This document shows, in pieces, positions 1-12,200 of a stretch of DNA of 64,000 nt. A model generated the notes under the pieces. The model had not been told where the DNA came from, ran no database searches, and saw only the letters and a program-made list of their open reading frames with translations. The stretch covers positions 14,008,500 through 14,072,499 of the forward strand of contig NC_060890.1 of NCBI RefSeq assembly GCF_014805685.1, written 5' to 3'. The position numbers were made by a program, and so were the translations under genes. The DNA comes from Silurus meridionalis. Its lineage: Eukaryota > Chordata > Actinopteri > Siluriformes > Siluridae. Within the stretch, counting starts at the first letter, position 1, and each line of letters begins with the position of its first letter.

Positions 1-325
1 AACCTCGGGTTTTAAAAAGATAAATTAATTGTTACCGAAGCTGATTGTTTTGACTGATTCAGATTCAAGAATTTAAAAGCAGTTTGGTATGAGCTAATTC
101 TGCTAGACAATTGTGCGATATTGTATTTGTTTATATTGTACTGCTGAGGTGTGAGGTATGTTGCAATATCTAGAGAGATGACTGCAGCTACCACTAAAAC
201 TATAAATAATACTAAAACTTAGAGGGGTAACAGTTATATCTCGGTACAGGAGTAAAATCTGGGTTTCCTCAGGAATGTATTATTTGGCGGTCCAATAGTT
301 TGTCATTGCCTCAAAATCTAAATGC

Positions 326-327
<2 letters not shown>

Positions 328-380
<53 letters not shown>
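328..380. repeat. (ATT)n microsatellite
   Basis: About 17 uninterrupted trinucleotide units in non-coding DNA. Confidence 0.97.
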
Positions 381-382
<2 letters not shown>

Positions 383-506
383 AAACATACTCAACAATGA
401 CAGGGGATAAAGGATAGAAAAAGAAACTAGAGTTAGTACAGTGTCACTGTGGCTACTCACTCCGTACTGAAATTGTATGATTTGTTTTGTGCATGCATGG
501 AACGAC

Positions 507-578
507 TAAAGAATCCATAGCGCTAGCTGTAGCTGCTAACTAGGAAGTGACTAGCTTCCTAACGCTATGGATTCTTTA
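507..578. repeat. 16-bp perfect inverted repeat with nested hairpin
   Basis: TAAAGAATCCATAGCG at 507-522 is the exact reverse complement of 563-578. Inside, TAGGAAG (541-547) pairs with CTTCCTA (555-561), and 523-540 contains a short TAGC/GCTA stem. It can therefore fold as a long hairpin or three-way junction. No known miRNA or element was recognised. Confidence 0.75.
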
Positions 579-2404
579 AAGTTTTACAGTATGGCCAGCT
601 GGAAGAATTCCTCTTTAAAAAAAAGGGGAAAAAAATGACACATATCGAGGGAGTGAATGAATAAAGGTTGGAGGGAATTAGTTAACGAGACATTAGTTAA
701 ACTGTGGTGAAATGTGTAGAACAGTTACAGTTTTTGTCAGTTGCTTTGGAGCGTTTCTCCGATCAGTAATGAAATTCTCAAAACTACTTGTTCAACCTCC
801 ATATAATTTAATCACTTGTGCACACCATAAAAGCAATTCTTGTTGCTTTGATGAAATTGTAAATGCTTTTGTATATTTATTTAATTGATTGTGTACAATT
901 GTCTGCTGTTTCCTACATTATTAGTTGTTTATGTTTTTGATCAAAAAATAATATACTAGTTTCACCTAAATAGTCTTAAACCCCAAAACATCTAAGCATC
1001 AGTTCATTGTATAAGTCATTGAATGCAAAATGGTTAAACCAGTTGTCATGATCAGTCATGCTTAAATGTCTGTTAAACGTTCTTTTGGTAAATGTTTTTG
1101 GAAATGATTGTGCAGATGAATAGGTTGTTTCTTTATGATCTGAAACATTTGTGTTGCACACTATCCCAAATCTTAATAAGACTAACGGCAAAACAGGCCA
1201 TTTAAAGATGAGCTGTTACTCATTTGAGTGACAACCAATAAAATTTGAATACCAGAACTAAACTCTTTAAAGGGCAACTAAGACATTTCCTGTTAGTCTC
1301 AAATAACATTAATCTCTATACTGTTCTGTAATAGTGTCTGTTTGTTTCTTGGTTGTTCATTAATTTTCAGAAATTGTAATTCTGTATTTTTTTTTTTGTT
1401 GCCAATTGATGGTTCACAAGATTTACCTTTTACCTGTTTTAGAGAACTGGTTGATCATTGGTTGAACTGATGCCATTCACTCGCCTTCATTAGTGAAATT
1501 CAAGTATTACCTTAATATGTATAATAAATTTAAACTGTCTGTGATTATTATACTTTAATGTGTTCTGTTGCTGTTGACAATCTGCTTATGTCATGCTATA
1601 TAGAGGAAAAATGAGAACAAAAAAATATTAAAATTCAAATCAACCATGCAGTGAGAGATGTCAAGAAAAAAAAATATTTTCTTTAACTTGTTGGATTTTT
1701 CTGAAAGGCAGCATTGTGCATAGAAAAGCAGTCTTGTGTCTTGGATGAACATTAATGAACATAATCATACTCATTCATTCCATCCCCCACTTTTTCCCCC
1801 TTTTTTCACGTATTCTTTTCCATAACCATAAACTGTCCCAGGGCCTAGTTCTACAGTCTGTAAAAGTGGGATTAATGGTAATAATTAACTATGATTGTTC
1901 CTTTATTTTCTGATTTTTTGCAAGAGGTTTAAAACACACATTTGTATCCGTTGATCATCAAAAGCGTTTGACATTTCTGGGTCACTAAGCTGTCTAGCTT
2001 TGGAGAGGATGTGAAAATGCGCAGATGTTGCTCTAATAGCCCCAGGCTGTATTACAAATATGCAGATAAGTGAGCAAATAAGATGCAATGATTAATCACT
2101 TAATGACTGTAGACTGGGTGATAAATGAGAAACTGATGCCAAGTGGGCAGGTTCATACTTCTGACTGCGTTAGTGATTATGAGGCTGTCTGCTCATTTTG
2201 GGTATGTTGTTGACAAGTCCTTTTCTCTTAAATGAAAGTGTTTTGTGCTTGGCCAGTGACATGGCAGCATACGTTATAGTATATAGCAAATGGCATACCT
2301 GTGATGATTTCATTCTTGGTATGTTTTCAATATATTTGTACATTAGCCTTTCAAGGGTGGATCTTATAGTATGTATAAAACTTACAAAACAAAACTTGCT
2401 TACT

Positions 2405-2570
2405 TACATTTATGGCATTTGGCAAATGACCATATACAGAGCGACTTACAAATGAACAGATAATTGTTAAGGGCCTTGGTCAAGGGCCCGGGAATGGCAA
2501 GTTGGTGATGTTGGAATATGAACTCACAATCTGATTTAAAGTTCAACATTTTAACCAGTGGGGTTCCACT
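2405..2570 (-). mobile_element. SINE-like fish repeat, copy 1
   Basis: The phrases tttatggcatttggca, cagagcgacttacaa, aagggccttggtcaaggg and aaccagtggggtt belong to a tRNA-derived repeat family I associate with catfish and related genomes. This copy is diverged and in reverse orientation relative to copy 2. Confidence 0.6.
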
Positions 2571-4763
2571 TTTATTTTTTGTTTGTTTGTTTTTACCAAG
2601 TATTAATGCAGTAAATGTCATTTGGTGTGTTAGAGTCACAGCATATAATATTATAACATATAAACCTAAAACTTTGTCCTTCATTTCAGGAAAATCCATT
2701 TTCATGACCTCATATCCCCACCGTGCTATAGCAGAGACGTCCATCTGGTGTTACTATACTGGTCAGAGGAGGCTCATTGAAATGGAAAAAGTTTTCTTTT
2801 CCACTTGGCCTCCAAAGGCTTGTTCCACAGTGGCCAAACAAATAGATTAAAAGGAATATGTAAGTAAATGGCCTTTATACACAGTATGGTGTTTTTATGT
2901 GTTTTTGAACAGAACATACCATGGAGGTCTTTTCAGTGACTAAGTTGATGAAATACTTTCTGATTCACTATACCATTGATCACCTAATCTCCCCAATCAG
3001 ACATAAAAAAAAAAAAGAAAATTATGCACATAATGTAATGGCATAAAGGAGATCAGGTTACTTTTTGAAGATATTTGGTGGGCATTTTAGAAAAACATGA
3101 ACGCTTACGCTCAGCTGAAATGACGTGAATCTGATTTCTGATGTGGTCTGGATGTTCTTGTTTTAACATCAGACTCGATGCAGCTTAAGTGTTCTTGGCT
3201 AATACAAGAGCACACAAATATCAAGAACACCTTGTTCAAGGCTCTCAGGCCTTCCATTTGGTCATCCTGGGGCACAAATCAAGTAAATTGAGGAAACGTA
3301 AGCTGTTTTTTTCCAAAAACCGGAAAATAATTTAAATGTAATTCCTTTTCATTTGAATTCTTTTTGTGTGTCTGCTGAACACACAGTTACTTTGCTGTAA
3401 AATAGGATTATAAATAAATTCAACTACATTTTTACATCCAGCATTAGTCTCAAGAAGCCCGGTTTAGTTTGCACCCAGAGTTGGTTTTGTATAAATTGGC
3501 TCCAAAATGTTACCTGGCAAGTTTATACGGTACAATTGTTATAACATATTTGTAGCAGTTAACAGTAGTCAAAATCAGAGCCAGTTACATTTTGCACAGA
3601 AAACTGTTCAAATGACTGTTAAAATTCTTGGGGTGGCTGCACTAATAAATACTGGGTATATAATAACACTGAACAATCAGTCTTCAGAATTTCCTTGAGG
3701 GTGTGATTGTATCACTGGCTTACAATCACTTAATTCCATTTTGTTTGTATTGCTTTTAACAATGACATAATTACAGCATTACAGAAATCCAGATACAGAT
3801 TTAGTTAAAGATCATGTGCATTAACATTAAACCTATTATTTTTTTTACTATTGAGGGTGTGCATATTTGTGTGTGAATGTGCAGGAAGGAGTAGGAGAAA
3901 AAGAAAAAATATATAAATTGGTTGTTGACACATCACAGGACACTTAAACTTAACAAAGTATATACCATGAATAAGACCTTTATTTATTTTGCTGGGCCAG
4001 CTGGATAGATAGACAAACAAAAAACTACCATATCACAAAGTACACATAAAAGTTATGAAAAAGAAAAAATCTTACTAAGCATAAACTGTATATTTTTGAG
4101 AGACTTTATATTCACCCACTGCAGAATCCATCATAATCAAAAACTAAATCAATTTAAAACTCTGTGCTGACTCTAAGACATGACTTAATAACAGAAAAGA
4201 TCATCCACAGTTAGATACTTTCAGCCATCACATTTTGCTCTGCTATTTCTATATAGTCAATGGCTACGGTTGATTTATATCTGTGGAATTTAGTACAGCC
4301 AAAATTCACAGAGGGATTTCATTAGAGCCTTTTTTATCACAAAGCTGATGCCTTCAGCTCAGACGATCATCAAAAAGTGATATTAACATAGTATATAACC
4401 TGTCTTGAAAACACTTTCTGGAATGTTCTAGCTGTCATTAGTACATAAATTATCAGGAAAGAGTATAAAAACAGGCCCTTTAACAGTGTTATCTGTATGC
4501 AAACCGCATATGTAGTTTTGCGATATTTTGTATTCACGATATGTGAATGTTGTATTATTATTAATATAATTATTAGCATATGATTATGCTGCCTTCATTA
4601 TAATAAGCATAATTTGGGTTACATAAAGCTGGGGGTGAATTGATATTTGTTGCGTAAGTATTGCTCAGTTTGGCACCTTTTGCATCTCTCACTTTTACAA
4701 AGGAAAGGTAAATAAAGAGTACAGTGAATATTCTTTTTTTTATACATTTTTGTAATAAATGTA

Positions 4764-4769
4764 TTTATT
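4764..4769 (-). terminator. thbs2 candidate poly(A) signal
   Basis: Minus-strand AATAAA, about 1.45 kb beyond the thbs2 stop. The surrounding DNA is very AT-rich, so chance signals are common and this choice is tentative. Confidence 0.4.
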
Positions 4770-4928
4770 TCAAACATGTCAAGTTTTAATATTCATACCA
4801 TATACATTATTTAGCTCTACAATGTAGAGGAACTGAAATGCAAACTAAAAATATTAAACTGATTAAGGCATTGTAGGTACACATGCAGCAAAGTTCAGAG
4901 AAATCCCCACTGATAATGGGTCAGTCAA

Positions 4929-4973
4929 GTTCTTTTTTTAAATGAGAGAAATAACGTTCATTTAAAAAAGAAC
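4929..4973. repeat. hairpin in the thbs2 3' UTR region
   Basis: A 17-base arm at 4929-4945 (GTTC, seven T, AAATGA) pairs with 4958-4973 with a single bulged base, leaving a loop of about 12 bases. It lies near the distal end of the predicted thbs2 3' UTR and would be transcribed. Confidence 0.6.
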
Positions 4974-6219
4974 ATGGTACATGGTACTATGACTTACAGA
5001 ACCAAAAACATTTAAATTAAACATAAAAATATTAGGATATCGTTCACATTTGAGCATGAACTTGGTTTGGCCTACTAGTAGGTAATCTTTTTTTGTTTTT
5101 TTAACAACTGGAGGTCCTTTTTTGCAAGAACTACCTGTAATGTCTACTAGTACTGTATACAAAAAAAAAATTTTAATGAGAGGGAATTGACTTTATATGT
5201 TTGGCTAAAGGTCAGGCAGGATACATCTTCAGTTTCCTTTATTCATATTCATGTTTCTGATGAAAAAGTGATTTGGCCATGTACAATTTCCAAATTTGAA
5301 ACTACACCAAAGTGTAACATTAATTTGTCTTCATGTCACTTCATCACTGGAACACTGTAGTGGTAATAATACCACTTCCAACCACATATAGAGACCGGTA
5401 ACATATTAAAGGAAAGACAATTTATGTTGCTTTTTCCTTTCATTTGTCACTCATCTGTATATATTTACATTAGCTTCAAGTACAAACATGTTATATATCT
5501 TCCTTTGCACTTGCCAGACTTTTCATTCTCTTAAATAAACACATCTAAGTTCTTTGACTGCAAACCAATGAAATTATTTTCATTTCAAGTTTAATTCTAT
5601 CCCAACACATGAGAAATGAGAGGGAACTGCTTGGCCATAAAAATGCTGAATTTAAAGACTGCTTGACTAAAACATTGTAACTAACACAAACATGTCTAAT
5701 GGTTCACTTCTGTTAATAACTATAACTCAGATCCAAAATATCTAGTAGGAAATAAAATTTAAAAGACAGATGTATACGATTTTAACATTTCACCATGAAT
5801 TTTAGATGAAAACTAATAAATAAGTATTTACAATTTTAGGCAAAGGCAAAAACAACGTGTTAATTCATAAACTTGCACAACAGAAAAATAAGTTACAACA
5901 GAAACAGTATTATTCTGAATATTATACATCTCAAATCAACACTTTTAACCAATTTGAAACTACTCTTTTAAAATGACTAAAATAACCCATTCAAAAGACT
6001 ACATGGCTACATAGAAAACGATAATATTCAAACCCTAAAGTTTCTATTCAAGAAGACAGGACTTATTTTGGTTTCATGATGGGTACATGTGCAACAAAGC
6101 TGAGAGAGGCATTTAAAGAAATACACTGGAATGTGGTAACTTTAACTCTTTTTCTTGGGTGTCCAAAATGGAGTCAGTCTCACTGTCGAAGGCCCCTGGA
6201 GTTCATAAATTTGTGCATT

Positions 6220-9200
6220 TTAATAAAGTGGAGAAACAATGCAGATGTTCTCAGAAGACTGGTCTGAAACTCTTATTGTAAGTTTGGATCCCAGTCAGTG
6301 GCAGGAGGTGCAGAGTAAAAAAAATCAGTTGTCTGTTAAAAAAATAAACACCATATTAATGAAGAAATTAAACGCTGGACAAAATAAGTATATTAACTGT
6401 CCATTCTCAAGCATTGCATCTTACCTCTGCATTCATATTTGAGGTCAGAGAAGAAGACAAGCTCTTGAGAAAAGACAAACAACCCTAATCTACCACCAGC
6501 AAATGTCTTGTCATAGACAGGCCCTGAGTCTGCCATGATCTGCTTGCCTTCATACACTACAACCCTGAAGGCAAAAAAGAAACAGAATATAAATCACACC
6601 TCCCATTTAAAACTTAAAGCCTGAATGTTTAGTCAATTTGTGCACCAGTGCATAAAATAATCAAAGTAAAAGAGAATGATTTCTTTGCACAAAAATATCA
6701 GTTGTAATGAGAAGAATATTTTGAGCAGATTCTTCTATGACTAAGGTTTATAGACTAACTGTTACAGCTGTTTAATAAAAGGATGTGGACCAGCAGTGAG
6801 TTTTTACCTAATGAATCCAGTCTTGGGTCTGTGAATAAGATGCCAGCGGTAAGCAGTGTAGTCTTTCCAACCAATGTTCTTTGGATCATGCCAAAGTGTT
6901 CGCACCTGAGTGTTACATGGACAAAACAAGCATGTTTCCATTTTAATTTTTAGAATGCTGTTAGTCATTGGTGAGGCATGAATCCTAACAACTCAGCATG
7001 GCTTTGTGTTTAACAAACGTGATTTAAATCAGTGGTGGACAGTAACAAAGAAAATGTAATTCCCTTAAGCATATAGATATGTATTTTGCATAACAGGAGT
7101 GTGAAATGCAGACTCCTGTCCCGTGACTCTAAATTATTTTATATATCTCGTTTCACACTCCCACCGTGCATAATATATGTGTATGTACATATTAAAAGGT
7201 TCTTTAAGGACCCTGATATAGTGTGCAAGCCCACCTGGTTTTTAGTGTTGCCTGTGTGCCAGAGGGCATTACGCAGGTACTCTCCTGTGCCAGTGGTGGA
7301 GTTGACAACTTTGAGTGATACTCCAGAGATACCAAAGGCTTTCGATGGTTTGTCTTCCCAGTAGGTTTGTGTTATCTGTTTCCACATGACTACATAGAAG
7401 CGTCGGCTGGACTGATAGCCAAAAACAAACCCTGCATAGTCATCATCTCTGTCCGTGTTTACATAGAAAGTTCCGCTGAAATCCACGGCACTGAACTCAT
7501 CGAAGCCTGTTATTGTAGGAAGATTTGCTATAAATGCTGAGTTAAAACGACAACAAGTGAATTCTTGTTGGCTGTATCAAGATGTCTGCTTACCAACTGC
7601 AATGCCAGGGTCTGAGTTAGCAGTCTGAACCAGTTCTTTGCCCTGGTTTCGCACTACCCAGTGGGGGTCAATCTGAAGGGTTCCCTTGGGATCCAGATGC
7701 ACCATCTGAAACTTCCTGAAGTCCGTAACACTGATGGCATTGTTCTCTGGGCAAGCATCAAAAAGGTCAGGAATGTTGTCGTTGTCAAAGTCATCTTTAC
7801 AGGCATCACCACGGCCATCTCCTGCAAAATTCACCAACAAATTATGAACCAGCAACTAAAAACTTATTTTTTCAAATACAGAAATATTATATATTTAAAT
7901 AAAATAATAAAAAATATATTATTAATAATAATATTGCAACGATATTGATCTAGAAACGTTAAATGTGCACCGACTATTCCATCATAACTAACCTGAATTT
8001 AATTTGATAAAAACTGAAGATATTTATTAAATCTACAGATACAGATTATTTATTTTTGTGACATAAAATTGATGATACTGCTTCTCATGTCACAATTTAG
8101 CTTTTCATGTTTTTATGAGACATGGCCTTGGAATCATAACAATTGTCATAATAATTAAAGCTTGAACCCCACAAAATTTAAAGGGGGCTTGTTCACTGAA
8201 CCAAACACATGTGAGAGGCCCAAAGGAACATTCCAGAAGAAATGTGTCTCATGTCTCTCTGATGATCTGTTCTCTGATGATCTGCAGAGTATTTGCAAGC
8301 CTTCTTTTCAACATATCACACATCGCTGTTGCCCCAGGCAACCCCTACCTGTCTCAAATACTCACCCACAGCTCTCACTTTTTTGCAGGCCAAGGCACTA
8401 GACGCATTCCTATCATATGTAACCCCAGAAACTAAATTGATTCATTTTATTCAGTAAAACCAAATATGGACTAATGAATGTGGCCGTTGGGTATTAACAT
8501 TCTAGCTTCATTTCAAGTCTAATCCTATCTTGGTAGAAAAGGAATTAGCCCTGAGGTAGGTTTGAACCCTTGCCCTGCTGTGTTATCACTAAATATTTTA
8601 CAAAGTAGCTTAGAGATAATGCATCTAAAGAGAAAAGACTGTCTACTGAATTGAGAGTTATGCTGCCTCACCATTTACATCCATCTGATCTGGATTAGGC
8701 ACAAGCCTGCAGTTGTCCCGATCATCAGGAATTCCATCATTGTCATCGTCATGGTCACAGACATCTCCTTTACCATCATTGTCATGGTCTGCTTGGTTAG
8801 CATTGGGAATATAGGGACAGTTATCCAAATTATTCTGATGACCATCCTCATCTATGTCCTGGTTATTATCACACTGGTCTCCAATCAAATCATTATCTGC
8901 ATCCGTCTACAAAACAGAGTTTTAGAAATGAGAATTTTTTTCTCAGATGTATTTTTCAGAAGTAATTTGCAGTTATTTTAAATGTCTGGACCTGCTGTGG
9001 GTTGTGGATCAGTGGGCAGTTATCACACTGGTCCCCAACACCATCCAAATCTGTGTCTTTCTGGTCAGTATTGTAAACAAAGGGACAGTTGTCTTTTTCG
9101 TTTAGAATCTCTGTAAATCAAGAAAAGTGAAGAAATATTAGCCACTATTAGCTGATTATTTTTTAATGATGTGGCAGCGAGTGGAGTGAGGAGCGGCACT

Positions 9201-12200
9201 GAAACAGAGCGCTCATTAGTCTCATCAGCTACAGGGTGTAGTCTTACTGCTCGGTTTGTCCAGCTCTGCCCTCCACTTTCGAGCCGCTGCCACAAATGCA
9301 ATACCTAAAAGACATGTCAGTAATATATTAGAGACAGATCATGTCTTGTACCATCTCCATCTATGTCAATAGCACAGGCATCTCCTTCGCCATTGTTGTC
9401 TGTGTCAGTCTGAGCTGGGTTGGGCTCATAGGGGCAGTTATCACACCGATCCCCTACAGCATCCTTATCGTAGTCATACTGCCGAGGGTTGTACATTAAT
9501 GGACAGTTGTCCTGTAAATAAATTAGTAAATTTCATTTAATTACATGAACTGTGATATTATTCTGCAGCGTTTCATGTTCTGTTAATTAGCTTGTTATTA
9601 ACAAACTGCAATAAACACTCACCCGTTCATCCACAATTTCATCATTGTCATCATCCTTGTCACAGGCATCTCCCTGTCCATCATTGTCAAGGTCTTCTTG
9701 ACCAGAGTTGGGAAGGGTTGGGCAGTTGTCCTAAAATTATTATTAGATGAATAACACAGTGATAAATGTTCTAGTACTTAACCCTATTTATACAATGGAG
9801 TTTAGGGGAAATCATAAAGTCAGTCGACCATGTTATGCTTTTTTTAGCCCGTTCTTTGTTTACTATTTGTTGTTCTTTGTGTGCATATGTTCTATGTTCT
9901 CATCTAATTTTACATAACAACTTGCAGATTGCAGTTCTGTTTTTTTTCCAGGGCAGCATTATTACATAATCAGCCAATTATACATCAGACATGAAGAATG
10001 ATTTATTCTTGTGCATTTATTGCCCCTTTTAAATCCTCTAGATCAAAGACATGCAAAGGTTTTGGTGCATGTGAAATTTTATTTGAGGGAATGGTATATT
10101 GCTTCATACATTTTCTCAACTTGCATGACAATACGGGCCAAATGAGTATTATTTTCTGGGTTTGTCTAAATCTGTAACTATATAGTTTTTCCATGTCACA
10201 CGATGGTAAACTGTGAGTGAATATAACAGAGAGATGCTGGAACATGGCATCTTAAATCTGCAGGTCATTCTCATTTAATAAATGTCATTTATGTGTTACC
10301 TTTTTGCAATGGTATGTAGCATTGGCTCCACACACCAGATCCTGATTGGGCCAACCATCAAGGTCGAAGTCTTCTCCACACACAATGCCATCTCCAGCAT
10401 AACCAATACGGCACTCGCACTTGTACATGGGCTCAGTTATGTGGCTGAGAAAGATACACATGCCATTCTTATGGCAGCTGTGGGTATTGTCTTTACATGG
10501 GTTGTAAGGTTCACACACCTATTCAGGAAAAGTTTAAAGGATAAAGTAAGATATAGAAATTATAGCTTCAAAACAACACAGGAATGTTTGTAGGATTTAT
10601 GGTAATAAATACACTTTGCGTGCTGTTTGACCTGTTTGTTTGTTTTAGCTGACTCCACTCCAAGACCATAGGGCTGAGAGCCTTTGTAACGTGGAGGGCA
10701 GGGCAGACAGTGGAATCCTGGGTCTGTGTTCACACACTGCTGAAACCCACCCACTTTATGACACACGTCTGACACCATATCACACTGCACAAGATGACAG
10801 GGAGATATAAAGCTTGAAATTGTTTTGAGGTTAAAATGTATATAATATTCTTGTTGTAATCAGTTAGCGCTCAGATTACATACCTCATTCACATCTTCAC
10901 AGAAGGTTCCATTACCACGGTAGCCTGGTGGACAAGGGCCACATTCCCAAGCACCATCAGAGGCAGTGCTGCACTCCACTCCCCCATAGCATGGATTTGA
11001 AAGACAACCATCTTACAGAAACGTCAGAGAAATATTTTTATTATTCATTCACATTGTTCAATATTAAATAGAAATTAAATAACCTCGGAATACGGCAAAA
11101 AATATCTATTATGTGGTTGCTTACTAATAGGGCACTCCTGTTTGTTGCATACTTCATTGTCAATAGAATCGCCCATACATTTCCGGCCCCCATGCTCTGG
11201 AACAGGGCTATTACACTCCCTCTCACGACTTTTCAGACCCCCACCACATGTTGCTGAGCAAGCTGCCCAGGGTGACCATGGCCCCCAACCACCATCAACT
11301 GTTGAAACATACAGATAGAACACGTATACATGAACTAAACTAAATACATGAATCAAGCTTTAAAATACACATCAGCCCGAGTCTCGAATGCGTTCAGGAA
11401 GCATGTATTGTGGCATGATGACAATAATGTTTGTGTCATGGAAATATTTTGCTTTGTTTTAGACTTCTAGTGTACACATTTACTTTGATATAACATCTGT
11501 TATTTGGTCAGATGTTTTGCCCTGCTTGTTATTTTATATTTATGTCCTCTTTGTTCTCTTTGTAATTGGAAAAATGCATAATTATACCAATTAAACAAAG
11601 CAATGACAAAGCAATAATTCAGTTTGTCTTCAAAATAGCAGTGAAATTAATCAAAATCAATATCAGGTTATTAGTATTCACATACATTGTGAGTGGACAG
11701 CATAGAGGTTCATACCGTTTATCATAGTATATACCTTTTCATAAATATTCACTACTACACACTATTAATATATAGCTAAAGCAGAGTAATGTACATACTG
11801 CCTGCCCTTGAACCCCTCAGCAGTTAAAACATTAATTTAGTTCACTGAGCAATTGGATAGATCTTAAATACTTGATTATTCTGCTTATAAAATCCTTACT
11901 GTGTTTCCAGCTGAGTACAGTTGCCTCTTGTTTTCCTCTGGACAATCTCTTTATTGGGTGTGTTTTGGAATTCTCACCCATAATCCTTTGTGGTATGAGT
12001 TGCCAGCCCTATAGCTGTGTATCCTCAAAACTCTAAGGATAATATGAGCCTTGGAAAGAATGACATCACTTTCTCGCTCTCGTTCTCAGCTTGGCTTTGG
12101 ACAGCAGGGAAAGGATGGGTTTAAAATGAGCATGTATGTGTATTGCTCAAACTCACTTGGGCAGGGTGTAGCTTGGCAGCTCTTTGTCTCTCGTCCTTCA

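Larger units (their letters stand above)
1..4744. other. non-coding DNA downstream of thbs2
   Basis: AT-rich sequence with only short frames. Apart from the ATT tract, the 507-578 hairpin and one SINE-like copy I see no gene, RNA gene or other element. Confidence 0.7.
4745..6219 (-). other. thbs2: probable thbs2 3' UTR
   Basis: This stretch follows the predicted stop codons, contains no coding exon, and is AT-rich with several UAUUUA-type elements on the minus strand. An AATAAA on the minus strand at 4764-4769 lies near its far end and is the best candidate poly(A) signal seen. A length of about 1.5 kb is plausible for this gene. The end point is an inference. Confidence 0.5.

Noticed and set aside
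7096..7161. 11-bp inverted repeat (ggagtgtgaaa / tttcacactcc) in a thbs2 intron
   Set aside because: The arms are short and about 45 bases apart, with no other sign of an element; it could be chance.
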